In this document: piece by piece, positions 1 through 12,236 of the stretch
Numbering within the stretch: position 1 is the first letter of the stretch
Layout: every line of letters starts with the position of its first letter
From: Istiophorus platypterus
Taxonomy: Eukaryota; Chordata; Actinopteri; Istiophoriformes; Istiophoridae
Assembly (NCBI GenBank): GCA_016859345.1
Contig: CM029112.1
Span: 11,110,589-11,174,588 of the forward strand
Direction of reading: 5' to 3'
DNA length: 64,000 bases
Notes under the pieces: model-generated
The model's input: only the letters and a program-made list of their open reading frames with translations
Database searches by the model: none
What the model was told of the DNA's origin: nothing
Program-made: the position numbers and the translations under genes

Positions 1-1299
1 GGCCCACTCACAGACAGCGCATGTAAACAGTTCTCATTCTGCCACTGCTACCAACCAACTCATGGACTCACCCTAGCGTCCACTCCCTATGTCTGCCCCG
101 CCCCCTCTGCAAACTGTGCTACAGTAATAAAGTCCTCCTAAACAGCCTGTCATTCTGGACAGGTTCCCTCCTGTCCCTTTTGACCCCCCCCCCCCCAGAC
201 AGGGACAGGATGTACAGTATATCCCAGGACGCAGTGGAAGGAGTGCCAACTGGCATGGAGAGCCGCCCAGCCTAGCACTGCAAGTGTCTCTGCACCACCT
301 GCTCCACTGCCCTCCTGATCTGGTGCCTGGGCCCTGGAAAGTAAACCTGTCATTATGGTTGGATCAGGCGCATGATACGCATGATATCATGTATTTGTTT
401 GTGTGCGTGTGTGTATGTTTCTGCTGATCCAAGCATATCTGCTAACTCTCCTTTGCTCTCTATTGTCCTGTGTTCTGCTGCTTTTAGTAAACTTCCCTGG
501 GACGTCAGCATTGGCTGCTCAGTCATACTTTGGCTGCAAATGGAAATTGAAAGGAAAGGTGCTGCCTTGTGATAAATGTCCAAAATGTTACACATTCATG
601 TCCATTGTACATGTAGCATTCGTGTTTTTTTTCACAATGCATTTATTCTTCTTTTCTTATGTTGTGCATCCCCTTTTTTATTTGAATAACAACTTGGCCT
701 TTTATCCTTTGTTCTGTCTTTTGTTGTATATAGGACATTATAAAGGAGTGTATCATCCAGGCTAGTTTCACATGATCATTTACCTTCCAGCTAGTTGTCC
801 TTCTCTTTGCTCAGGGCAGATAGTGTGTTACTTTTAGTGTCTGAAATAATCACTGCACTCATGGCATGTTAGTTGCATCCACCTTTTTTGAGTATGTTTG
901 TTCTGGATGCACAGCCTCTGCACTGAACCACTCTCAGCCTCACAGAAAGAGGGGGCTCAGGGACGGCCATTGTCCCAGAGGACCATGGACATGCTATGAG
1001 GAGGAGAGAGGAAGTGAGGGCTGGAGGCGATGGTATTATTTGTTTGCAAAGTGTTTTTCTCATGTCATTCTCCTCTGTCCTGAACAAAGGGGCTTACAGA
1101 GGGAGATAATGTAACTGGGCTCTCATGGGGAAAAGGTTATCTACTGTTCCCTGTCAGCTGATAGCACAGGACACTTCAAGTCCCATAACACCCAGAGGCT
1201 GCCACTAATGATACTCTTCAATTAGCCCAGGGTCATCAGAGATGGAAAGAGGCCATCACACTCATGTACCTGCATCACAGATCATCAAACAGATGTGCA

Positions 1300-1364
1300 C
1301 GGACGGATGGACGGATGGACGGACGGACGGACGGACGGACGGACGGACGGACGGACGGACGGAC
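1300..1364. repeat. (GGAC)n tetranucleotide microsatellite
   Basis: About 15 tandem copies of GGAC, the first few varied to GGAT. It is followed closely by a second AT/TG-rich tract. All three frames are open through it, which explains the spurious Asp-Gly-Arg-Thr and Val-Arg-Pro-Ser repeat frames seen here. Confidence 0.95.
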
Positions 1365-1384
1365 AGGCGTGCACACGCCCACAC

Positions 1385-1440
1385 ACATATATATGTATGT
1401 GTGTATACATATATATATATATATATCACACATACATATA
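1385..1440. repeat. AT/TG-rich compound microsatellite
   Basis: Alternating purine-pyrimidine tract dominated by AT, with TG and CA units, about 20 bp after the GGAC repeat. Intronic. Confidence 0.85.
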
Positions 1441-2788
1441 CATGCTCGCAGCTAGAATGAAACAAGAGACATCAATTGGAACACTCAGCATGAAGTCTCC
1501 TGACCTTTTTCCCTGCCTTGAGGCCTGTAGAGCACAGTTGTGTTCTGATGATGTTGGACCCTGTTGAAGCGGCAGTGGATTGGGCTGCTGGTCTGTCCAG
1601 TTTATTAGATCTGCAATCTCAGCTGCTGTGAGGGTGGATTGTAAAGACGATAGAGAGATTGTCCTAGAATAGCCTGCAAAAGCCATACAAGCATCTTCAG
1701 ACAATTGAACCCATGTAACCCTCGTAAAAAAACTCAGATAACAGTCCACGTTGTCAGGTCCCGCCAGTCGATTTATCCTGCTCTGCTCTGGCTGTCAGGA
1801 CCGTATGAAGTGATTCCTTTTTCTTAGTATGATAAAAGAGAGACACTGAAATGTCTAAAGTCAAGATTGCAACACTGTTATTTTGATATAAATCAGGAAA
1901 ACGATGGGGGAGGCAGGCCACAGCTGATCCCCCCCTCCCCTCCCTGAGCTACCAGCCTGTTATTGTCTCCTTCAGTTTTGAGGGCTTAATTTTTGCATTG
2001 TGACCCCCTTTTTCTCCGTTCACCTCTTATCCAGGTTTCTACCAATGTTATGCATTGTGGGTTTTTTTTTTTTTTTTTGATATTGGGTTATTATTCTTTC
2101 ATCTCTGCATTCATTCTCTGCTCTCTCCACCTTTCCTCCTTTCTCTCCAGTAATGTGTTGGTGCACATATTATCTAGCTTGAAACACTTCATTATCATTA
2201 ATAGGCTCTTACAGAATTGCGGAATAGAGGCTGAATGGTCCAGTGATTTCTGATTAGGAGGATTTGACTTAGTCCCCGTCTTATACAGTTTTATTATTAC
2301 TCAGCAGTTACCACTGCGTTTTCAGGGAAATAGGATTTGCATTAATCGTGACTCATACCTAAATATATTAATAAATAATACAGTGTGACTCACATACTTC
2401 AGTAGTTTTGTGAAATATATGTGTCTGTTTCTCTGCTCTCAATCTGGCTTGTAGAAATTTCAGTTAACAGACAAGAAAACAGTCAGACCTATGCAAATCT
2501 CTATGCATAGTCATGGATATATGAGACAGCATTGACCGCTTTTTGCTGCCTTACATAAGTTATTTAAAGATATATCTACCTGCGGTATGTTGGCAAATTT
2601 AGAAAACATTGTATCCTGGATAGTCAGTTTTCGTTTGAGATATTTAGCGAAAGATAGAAGACAAACAGAGAAACATCAGAGGGAGGGGTAAAAATAACCC
2701 CATTGACCCATGAGCAAAAGCAGGAATCAGTGTGTGTTATGGTTGGAGGCAGGGCAGGATTTGATTAGCAAAATAATGAAATCAGTCA

Positions 2789-2793
<5 letters not shown>

Positions 2794-2842
<49 letters not shown>
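2794..2842. repeat. (TG)n microsatellite, about 24 units
   Basis: Uninterrupted TG dinucleotides in the adcy9 intron. The Cys-Val poly-dipeptide frames across it are artefacts of the repeat. Confidence 0.95.
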
Positions 2843-2846
<4 letters not shown>

Positions 2847-3301
2847 TGTTTGTTTCTCTGCATTTATCTTTGACACACAGTCACACACAGTCTCTATTCT
2901 CAGAGGCAGTCAAAAGCTCCCCTCAGTTTCCTGCTGCTCTCCTCTTCTCGTCTGCTCCGCCATTCTGCATCGCTGGTGCGGGGCAATAGTTCTTTGTCAC
3001 CGCTATTTACCGGCTTCATTTCCCATTCCTGATCCACCTCATCCACCTGGCTATTGACTCTGCAACAGCAAAGCTGTCCATCTGCACCTCCGCTTGCTGT
3101 GTGAATATGTGTTTGACAGGGTGTGTAGGTGGTTGGAGGGGGTGCCCCCCCCCCAAGCATCTCATACTTGCACCTGTGTTTACATCTGTGTCTTTGTATG
3201 CATGTGGCATTTTTATCTTTTTCTTCAGCTGCTTATCTTAGTCGTTGTCCCATAAGTTTTGTGTGTGAATGTGTATCATTGGATGAGAGACAGCGTCCCT
3301 G

Positions 3302-3442
<141 letters not shown>

Positions 3443-4799
3443 AGAGAGTGCAGCCCCTGGGTGGCTCAGCAGAGGTGAGGCAGTGGCGAGCCTGTCTGAA
3501 GTACTTAGGACAGACAATGCTCAGAGCCCTAGGCTGTGGCTTCATTGACAGTTGAATTATATGGCTCGGCACACGGTCACAGGTACTTACCCGTGCTACT
3601 GACAAACACATGAACACACACGGACATCTGTTACTGTGCTTGTGTCTTGTCACAATACAGTGCTGCAGAGAAAGGGGAGTCTCCCTGGTCTCAGGGAAGT
3701 TTACCATACAGCAGTGTTTCAGGGTGCTGAGCACTAAAGATGCGTGAGCTGTCACTCTCTCTCAGTCTCTCTACCTCTCTCTTATGTAGTTTTTGGACCA
3801 AAGATCAAATTAGGAAGTTAGCCATATGTCTGCGATCTTGATTAAAATCCTGCTGACCGAGTCGGCTAAGGCTGTTGTGGAAGGGTTAGGAAAACACACA
3901 GTCCTGTGGATTTCAAGGCATCTTATGTCACAGCAGAGCAGGGGAAATGCTTTGTGTCTATCAAGATGGAAAAAAACATGAAAAGTTATCAAATTTGTCT
4001 CCATGTCATTGTCATTGTTTTGGGGCAACCTGGTCAGTTCAGGAAGCTGAATTTTGGGCTAAAGGTTGCAAAAACACGCAGACACATACACCTCGAGGAG
4101 CGATGGAAGTTGTACCCTGTTGATAGATGAGGGAGGTAGCAGGTGTTCAAATATTTGGCCCTGACCTGGTTTTGTCTGAAACGGTCTCATGGTTATTGGA
4201 TATGCATGCACGAACCCCACACAAAGATGTACCTGTATGACACATAGATAAAAGAGTAATTATGTCATCAAAATCGATCAAGAAGGATGTATGGGAGGAT
4301 TTTAGCACTTCTATACAGCAATTTTAGGTGTGATGAGGAGGATGCAACAGTGGAAAAAGCCGATCTGTGGACCATTTTTAGATATGTGTCAGCTGTTCAT
4401 GTCTCGGTTTTAGCCTCTTTAGCACCCCCCCCCCCTCCGGCTCATCTGTCTTAATTTAGATAAGGGAAAAAAAAAAAAGGAAATTCTGCACAAAGCCAAC
4501 ACATACCACGTTTATGTACTATATATGTATATGGAAACAAGAAAGACTTGCATATGACCTCGGCTTTTCCAGTGGAAAAGATTGATATTCAATGCCTCTC
4601 TCTCTCACTTGATTCTCATTTTATGCCAGTAAATTCACTAACACAGCTCCACAGCCATCAGTAGCTTATTAAACACAGGGAAAACTAAACCCTACTCAAA
4701 CCATCTGAAAGTAAGAACTGATATGTCACTGACATCCTGCCCACCCTGTCTCTCCTTCTCTCTCTCTCTCTCTTTATCTCTTTCTCTGTCTCTCTCCAG

Positions 4800-7700
4800 G
4801 CCTGAAGACCTACCTGATCTCTGGCAGGAAAATAGAGCCTCACTCTCATTGCAGCTGCTCCCAGTTGGGGTTGGCTGGACCAGAGCATGCAGATTCTCAT
4901 TGTCCAACGCCCAGACTGCACACACCTGATGGAGCCCCTTCAGCCTGCACCATGGCCCCTGACAGAGCCAAGGTGAGTATTAGAAATATACTATATCTCA
5001 TGAAACATTAGCTATGTATGTTAAAGGAGTAAGTATATTTCTGGGATCATTTTTTCATTGCACTTCCACACATATATTGCCTGAGGAAGAACACTGGGCT
5101 CCATGTTCTGCTATGGCCTCTTTGATACTCGTCCTTTTTTTGCTCTCTATGTGCTTTTGTTTATGTGGGTTCTTCACTTTCAGTGCACATGTACACATGC
5201 ACTCACATACATGCCTTTATGTGCCATTTGTGTTGTATGCCAGCCCTCATGAAATCCTTATAAATAAGGAACCGAGAGAACAAAATAGTGAGATCTTATT
5301 AATTAGGCAGTTAAAAGTGCCGTTCTCCCCAGCAGGCCAACTACATAATAACTGACCCTTAGTGCTCATCAGCTCAGAACATGTCAATCCATTATGTCCT
5401 CCTTAGCTCTGCCTTCAAGGGAAATTTCTCATTTGCTTTTTAATTTTACCACTAGGTCATGGACTCATCCAAACTGTGCAACACATTGTTCCCTTATAAT
5501 TACCCTCAAAACCATGCACTACTGTGCCTTATATTCACCCCAGTTAATCCTCCTTTCTCTGTTCGCATGTGCTGCCCATTATCCCTGCACAGATCTTTCA
5601 GCTCTCTGCCAGGCAATATGGAAGAGGGGAGGGGTAGTAGCATGTTAAAAAGGCGTAGGAAGGGGATTGAGGATGATGAGAGGAAGGAGAATTAGTGCGG
5701 TTCCTCGGTATGGCCTTGAGATAACTTGAGCAAAGATGGAAGGTCCTCTTGATGACTTTCTACCGACAACTGATGAATCCTCAGTTTACAGCTTTTCATC
5801 TCTTCTGTGTGGCTCTCACACAAATAATAAATACAGATGCGGTTCACGCTGAAGAATCGTGCTCAGGCATCTTCAGAAAAGCTCAATGACAGTTAACTGT
5901 GTGAAAGGATTTATAGGGCATGTGTGGTAATGAAGGTTTGCAAATAAAAAGCAGCGTTTAGGTGTACAGTTTGTGCTATCTGTGTGTGTTTATATTATAT
6001 ACAGAGAGTGTGTGCGTTTTAGCTTCTCAGTACTTCACAGCACATTGCATGTTTCACGATCAGTCCTTGAACAGCATATAACTCTCTCTTTCTCATACGC
6101 ACACTTACACACACACACAAACACACACACTCACACTTCCCATTCTGTTTGAAGAGGATGAGTGGGATGAAGATAGAGACCTTGAGCTCATCTAAACCCC
6201 CTCTACACTTCTTGTTTATCTTTATCGTCCATCTTCCTCTCGGTGTCTCAGTGGCTGCTGCTGCTCTTGTCAGCATCATTGAAATGCATATACGTAGAAA
6301 TACAAATAACATTTAGACAGTAACACTTTGTAAGATTAATGGAAGACTTGTCACTTTCTGCGTATCGGGCTTTGTGTTTTTGCTGCTGCAACACAGATGT
6401 GGTCACAGCTGATGCATGCGTTTTGTCATCTCTCTTCTCTTAATTTTTTCTGCTCTTTGTGATCTGCGTCACTCAACTGAATGATTCTCTTTCTTCTTTC
6501 CTGCTCCCGTGTGCGGCATCTCCCTCCCATACTGCCTCCCTTCCCCGCCTCCCAAATCTCTACCCCCCTCCAGTCTCCCTGTCTGTCCTGCAGTGTGGTC
6601 CTGATACCAGGTGAGGATCAGGTTCTGGGGGAAGGAGTGGTGCTCAATGGCTGCCAAGATGACCACAAGACCAACAGCAGCAAGGTTACCTTTGTTGTTA
6701 CCTGAACCAAACGGATGAGACTTTATACTGTTCACCTTGAAGGTTTAACAAGAGTCTGTTGATATCAATGTTTCTCTCCAGTAGAGTGTTTTATGTCATT
6801 AATTTTCCATCGAATTCTGGGGCATTGTGAACCATCTACACTGATTACTTTTACTCACACCCAGAAGGAAAAAGGACTCAAAATAGTTCAGAGAAGTAGA
6901 ACTCAGTGAGTCCCAGTTAAATTGTGCTACAGAGAAATTCATTTAAATTGATGTGACTTAAGCACACTCTTAAGTCTTTATCATATATTTATTATATATT
7001 ATAGTATTTTATATAGTTTCATATTTACACTTATTGATAATTTTTGCTCACCTGTCTCCAAAGCAAAAAGATCCGTTGCCAAATCTTCTTTTTCGGAAAT
7101 TCAGGACTTCTCACTCCTGTCTTTTGTCCTTAGGACCCTTCAAATCAGAAGTGTTCCCCAGTGGTTTCTGCAGGCCGCAACCCCAAGGCTCTGAATGGCC
7201 TGCTCAGTCCTCGACTGGAAGCCTTGAACAACAGCCAAACGTCGCTGTGTGAGATGCTGCAGGAGAAGGAGAAGAAGACGTGGAGTGGCGGATCCATGGG
7301 CATGGACCACTCGGCGCTCATCCCTCTGCGATCCAAGAACTTCAGGGAGAGGAGCGATGCGCACTTTGTGGACGTTATCAAAGAGGACAGGTGAGAATGA
7401 CCTGAGCACAAATGTATTCACAAAACCACTCGTAACATTTAATCAAAATGTACAGTTGATCAGTTGCTCAGTCTCAGTTGTACCTAATTGTACATAATAT
7501 CCACTGACTTTCCTCCCTGTCTGTTGACAGCCTTATGAAGGACTATTTCTATAGACCTCCTATAAACAAGCTGAGCCTCACCTTCCTGGAGAAGAGCCTG
7601 GAGTCTGCTTACCGGATAAGTTACCAGGAGGAGGTGGGTGTGTGTATTGGCAACTCTGTTTATTTGTGACACAATGGTGCCTTTGTGCCTGAGTGTGTAA

Positions 7701-10700
7701 TGAATGTGCATGTATACGTGTGTATCTGCTTATCTTTTCAATTTATCTATATGTGCTTTGAGCGTAGTTGCATAGTTGCCTCTGGTCTGACTGTCAATCG
7801 TTTATAGAGTTTTTCAAACCGCTGTCTTTTCGTGATTCCAGTCATCCTATCTCTGTGGTCTTCATATGTGAGCATGTCTTCTTCTGTTTGTGCGTATTTG
7901 TCTTTCTGCCGGTTTTTTCCTGCTTTTTTCTGTGTCTGGTTCTAGTCTAGGAAACCTGTTAGGACTGCGTTATGACCAGACCGGTCAAGACTGCGGCAAA
8001 GAGAAATCACTGCAGGACCTTAAAAGCAGTTTTGTATTAGGTTGTGATGCCCTCTACTGATGGAACTGATGGAGTGCATTTTCAATCTCATGTTACAGCT
8101 GTTTCTACATTGTAGAGTCTACTATCCCGATCACTGACATAGGGATTGGGATAGATTTCAGTTAAGATTAACTGGAATTGTTTGATTATTATTGATTGTT
8201 TGATGAATAAACTCAAACTGATCATGAATGCAGGAACTTTTTCAACAATGCATTTTTGCAACTGCAAATTTATTGGGCTAATTTCTCTTACATATATGTT
8301 CATGAATATCCTTTTATCATTTTTTAAATTTTCCTCCTCTCTGTTTTATTGCTTCTGTCCTCTCTTTTTTCCTCCCCCCTCTTTCCCTCCCAGGTGGAGA
8401 CCCAAGCAGTGGTGCATACTTTTGCCAGTCCAACATTCAGTTCTTTCCTGGACATGCTGTTGTGCTGTTCAGTGTTTCTGGCTCTCTCACTGGCTTGTTT
8501 CCTTCAACCGCTTGTTGCCCAGCAGACTCTGTCCACACCGGCACTCGTTCTGACAGCTGTAGCCGCCTTTCTGGAGACTCTGGCTCTGCTGTTTTCTATA
8601 CGGTGAGATACTGAATATAGGTGTAGGGGTCTTAAAGTACTGGCCCATGGGCCAGATCCAGCCTTTAAGAGTATGTTAGGAATGTATTGTTACATATGGC
8701 TGGGAAATAATTTTCTTCCCAGCCAGATGTTTTATGTTTAGGCAAACTTACAACATACAAATACTCTTTACTTCATATTTGAGATTTAGCAAGCTGCTCC
8801 TACCTGTGCCGCTTAACATTAACACTTCAGCTGTGACAAACCGAACTTGTATATACCCTGGTATACCCGACACCTAAATGTCTGTCGCTTAATCTAAAAG
8901 AATGGACACGTCCAAGGAACTGCTTGGAGGAAAGACAGTGTCAAGGGGGATGGACAGTTGATTATTTTTTTGTGGAGTTGAATGCAACTGCGTCCTGTCT
9001 CATCTGAAAGTTTCTCCTTGAATAAAATCTCAAGGAGAGAGGAAATGCAAGTTGCCCAACTGGAGCTTGGAGTATTTAGTTTCATTTAACTTAAAAAACA
9101 AACATGCAAACAACAACAAACAACCTTGAGGTATCTTACTCCCACCTTCAAGCTGCCCCGTAGGTGAGAACAACTTGACCAGCCACCCCCAAGTAATAAG
9201 TTTTCAACCCCTGATGCAAAGAAGAGAAAAACTGGAAGGCTAATGTCAGAAATTGTGTTTACATGATAATCACATTGTTTATGGGCATGTGCTTTCTGCT
9301 TTCTAATGGGAAACTAGAGTCGGTGGTGTTCTTACCTCTAAATATACTTCTAAATGTATTATGGCAGTTGAAAAGCAGAGAAAAAGATGGACAAGGGGAG
9401 AAATGAGGGAAAATTGTTGGCTCAGATACTTACTTGGCCAGGAGAAGAAACAAGGGCTGGGAGTTATATTAATACAGAGCCTGGAGCAAAAAGGTCCAGA
9501 AACCTTTTTTAACATAAATACATTTGTGTTCTGTTTAGTGGGTGCCACATTCACATTCGCCTCCAAGATGAATAGGTATTGTTTACTGGCCCTCGGTTTT
9601 AGTCACGCACTTAGACACTTTGTGAATATACTGTAAACCAAAGTGAATTTTCTTAATAGGTTGGGATCAGGCTTGGGTCAAACAGGACATCAAGTATCAG
9701 ATAAAGGCGTTGTTTACAACATCTGATATCCATCTCAGTAATCTGTATCTACCACGGCTTCCTGTTTTCCTCTCCAGCATGGCTTTCTACCTGGACAGTA
9801 CGCTGAATTGCACTCGCTTTCTGATGAGGGCAATCTCGGGCTGGATAGCTCGTCACTTTATAGGAGCCGTCCTGGTGTCCCTGCCTGCTGTGGCCGTCTT
9901 CTCCCATGTCACCTGTGACATGCATCTCTCCATCCAGGTGGATTTTCAGTTTTTCCCTCTGTTTAGAAATGGATCACGAGGCTGCGAAATACTGGTTTTG
10001 TTGTTCGGCTGCTGTGTTGATTTCAGAGTTATTCATTCTCATTCTAATTGTTTACTCAGGACACAAGCATGGCCTCTGACCAGTAAAGCACATTACCTGT
10101 AGGGATACAAATAAAATTTCTCTCACTGAGTTATTATTAATCATATTCAACATATGTCTTTTAGTTAGAATGTCAACATATTTTACATGATTAAAATCTA
10201 CAGTCTGGGATAATTGTTACCACTGGTTTTGACTAATGGATGTTGCTCTCTGCCCCTTATTTTCCCCAGTTCACCATGTTCATCTGCTGTGCTGTCATCA
10301 TAGCAATCATTCAGTATTGCAACTTCTGCCAGCTCAGCTACTGGATGCGCTCAACTCTAGCAACATTGATGGGACTGGGATTGCTTGCATTGCTCTTCAG
10401 CTCCCCCTGCAGGTACAACATAATTGTTTAATGTGATGACATGGATGAAATTTAATAACGCAATTTATTGTGTTGCATTAATTAGTGCCACCTGTGCTTC
10501 ATCTCTTGCAGTGTTGCTAAGAGTCTGTTTTACTGGTAAGTTCAATTATTGTGTTAATGTCACAACTTCTTACTACTCACAGTTCTTTTTCAGAAAGCAG
10601 AGGGTGATTTATGTATTATGTCTTTATTAGAGACGCAACAAATGACCTTGGCCAAACTTGAACTGGGGACATTACAAGTTATGGTTAGCATCCCAGGCCA

Positions 10701-10838
10701 CTGCAGTGCTCCCAGTTTAACTGCTTGCCAAAATTGATTTTGGTGAAGTGCATGCAGCTTATGCCAAGATGTTCTGTAGTTGAGATTGCTGTTTTCTATT
10801 TCCCTGCATGTCTTTCTCCTTCTCGATGTCTGTCTGTC

Positions 10839-10871
<33 letters not shown>

Positions 10872-12236
10872 TTCTCACTCTCTCTCTCCACCAGGTCTGA
10901 GAAGCAGAACAACAGCAGCAACAGCTCCTCTGTCATGTTTGACAACCCAGTGGACCCTGAATCACAGCCCTACCCACAGGACTTGCTGGGCCCTGAGACT
11001 TGTGTGGCCTTTTTCCTGCTCCTTCTCCTGGTGTGGTTCCTTAACCGTGAATTTGAGGTCAGTTACCGCCTGCATTACCATGGCAATGTGGAAGCTGATC
11101 AACACCGTATCAAGATCCAGAACATGAGGGACCAGGCCGACTGGCTGCTTCGCAATATCATCCCTATCCATGTAGCGGAGCAGCTAAAGGTCACCCAGAG
11201 CTACTCCAAGAACCACGACAATGTGGGTGTAATCTTTGCCAGTATTGTTAACTTCAGTGAGTTTTATGAGGAAAGCTACGAGGGAGGCAAGGAGTGCTAC
11301 CGTGTCCTCAATGAGCTAATTGGCGACTTTGATGAGCTGTTACGGAAGCCTGCCTTCACAAACATCGAAAAGATCAAGACCATTGGTGCCACGTACATGG
11401 CAGCAGCCGGCCTCAACGCACAGCAGTGTGCAGATGCGGCGCATCCTCATGCCCACCTCCGTGCTCTTTTCGAATTTGCCCTAGAAATGATGTGCGTAGT
11501 GGATGACTTCAACAAGAACATGCTGGGCTTTGGCTTCAAGCTTCGCATCGGATTCAATCACGGTCCTCTGACAGCAGGGGTGATCGGCACCACAAAGCTA
11601 CTCTATGATATCTGGGGCGACACGGTCAACATTGCAAGTCGCATGGATACAACAGGTGTGGAGTGTCGAGTCCAGGTCAGCGAGGAGAGCTACTGTGTGC
11701 TCAGTGGCATGGATTATGAGTTTGATTACCGTGGCACGGTTAATGTCAAAGGCAAAGGTCAGATGAAGACCTTCCTTTACCCTAAGAGCAGTGACAGTGG
11801 CCCTGTGCCTCAGTACCAACTCTCCGTTTCACCAGAGATCCGGGCACAAGTAGATGGTAGCATTGGGCGCTCACCCACTGATGAAATTGCCAGCATGGTG
11901 CCCACAACCGGCGTGACGGCAAGCAGTACCAATACCATGGTGCCCAGTGCCAGCACCGGTTCCTCCGCTACCACGGGGCTTAGCCGTGAGAAGGGGGCAG
12001 ACGGCCGTGAAAGACGCCCCTCCGCAGAGGCTTCTCACGCCAGACGATCTGTGTCTCACAGTGGCCTGACATCTGTACCTGTTACCAATCCAGAAGGACC
12101 TCCTCCTAACAAACAGCTCATCATCTCATCCTCAGGGCAGCAAAATGTGCCCCAGAATTCAACAAAGTCCCTGAAAGACATCAAGAAAGACAGATGTGAG
12201 GATGGCAGTAATGTTGGGGAGATTACCAGACTTTAA
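4800..12236 (+). CDS. adcy9: Adenylate cyclase type 9, C-terminal eight exons (5' part outside window)
   Basis: Membrane adenylate cyclase that makes cAMP from ATP under Gs control. Exons: 4800-4972, 6574-6684, 7134-7390, 7531-7633, 8394-8602, 9778-9937, 10270-10412, 10895-12236. All have AG/GT borders and the phases join into 831 codons plus stop; human AC9 has 1353 residues, so about 520 are missing upstream. The first exon opens with the C1a end LKTYLISG. Exons 1-4 carry the variable C1b linker, including NSQTSLCEMLQEK and DAHFVDVIKED. Exons 5-8 supply TM7-12; for example 10270 onward gives IAIIQYCNFCQLSYWMR and the last exon gives FFLLLLLVWFLNREFEV. An extracellular Asn-Ser-rich stretch at the start of the last exon (NNSSNSSS) suggests N-glycosylation. 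Identity as AC9 rather than another isoform rests on close similarity along C2 and its forskolin-site residues. The second exon has a nearer AG at 6593, which would break the frame. Confidence 0.95.
8624..9213. mobile_element. Possible non-autonomous hAT-like DNA transposon relic
   Basis: In the adcy9 intron between the exons ending at 8602 and starting at 9778. The left side begins TAGGGGTC and is followed by a GGCCCATGGGCC palindrome. The right side ends CAACCCCTG, so the ends are short imperfect inverted repeats of the hAT type. No transposase frame is visible, and the 8-bp flanks do not match convincingly. The call rests on end pattern only. Confidence 0.3.
10613..10712 (-). mobile_element. 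Fragment of a tRNA-derived fish SINE, minus orientation
   Basis: Read on the minus strand, the segment has a tRNA-like head, a degenerate B-box (CCAGTTCAAGTTTGG), and then CAAGGTCATTTGTTGCGTCTC. That resembles the common fish SINE body in which a promoter-like head is followed by a ccTTTGTTGCATGTC block. It lies in the intron before the last adcy9 exon. Assignment is from memory of the family. Confidence 0.4.
10834..10890. repeat. (TCTG)n/(TC)n pyrimidine tract at the adcy9 last-exon acceptor
   Basis: TCTG and TC repeats ending a few bases before the AG at 10893-10894. The tract doubles as the polypyrimidine tract of the terminal intron. Confidence 0.85.
10895..12236 (+). CDS. adcy9: adcy9 terminal exon: TM12, C2a catalytic domain and C2b tail
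   Basis: This exon encodes the last membrane helix, the complete C2a half of the catalytic core, and the C-terminal C2b tail, ending at TAA 12234-12236. Family catalytic motifs are visible: EKIKTIGATYMAA, YDIWGDTVNIASRM, and the lysine in VKGKGQMKT. Two residues that make mammalian AC9 insensitive to forskolin are present: Tyr in KECYRVLNE (codon 11298-11300) and Ala in KTIGATYM (codon 11388-11390). They lie 30 codons apart, as do mouse Y1082 and A1112. After SIGRSPTDEIA the tail becomes a low-complexity Ser/Thr-rich stretch unlike the mammalian C2b, although the frame remains open. Confidence 0.95.

Noticed and set aside
1426..1749. Minus-strand 107-codon frame in adcy9 intron
   Set aside because: Partly microsatellite-derived, with no family resemblance and no partner exons.
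6574..6593. Nearer AG acceptor at 6592-6593 for the second adcy9 exon
   Set aside because: It would add 20 nt to the intron and put the exon out of frame (stop after seven codons). The AG at 6572-6573 keeps the frame and joins to the preceding AAG-GTGAGT donor.
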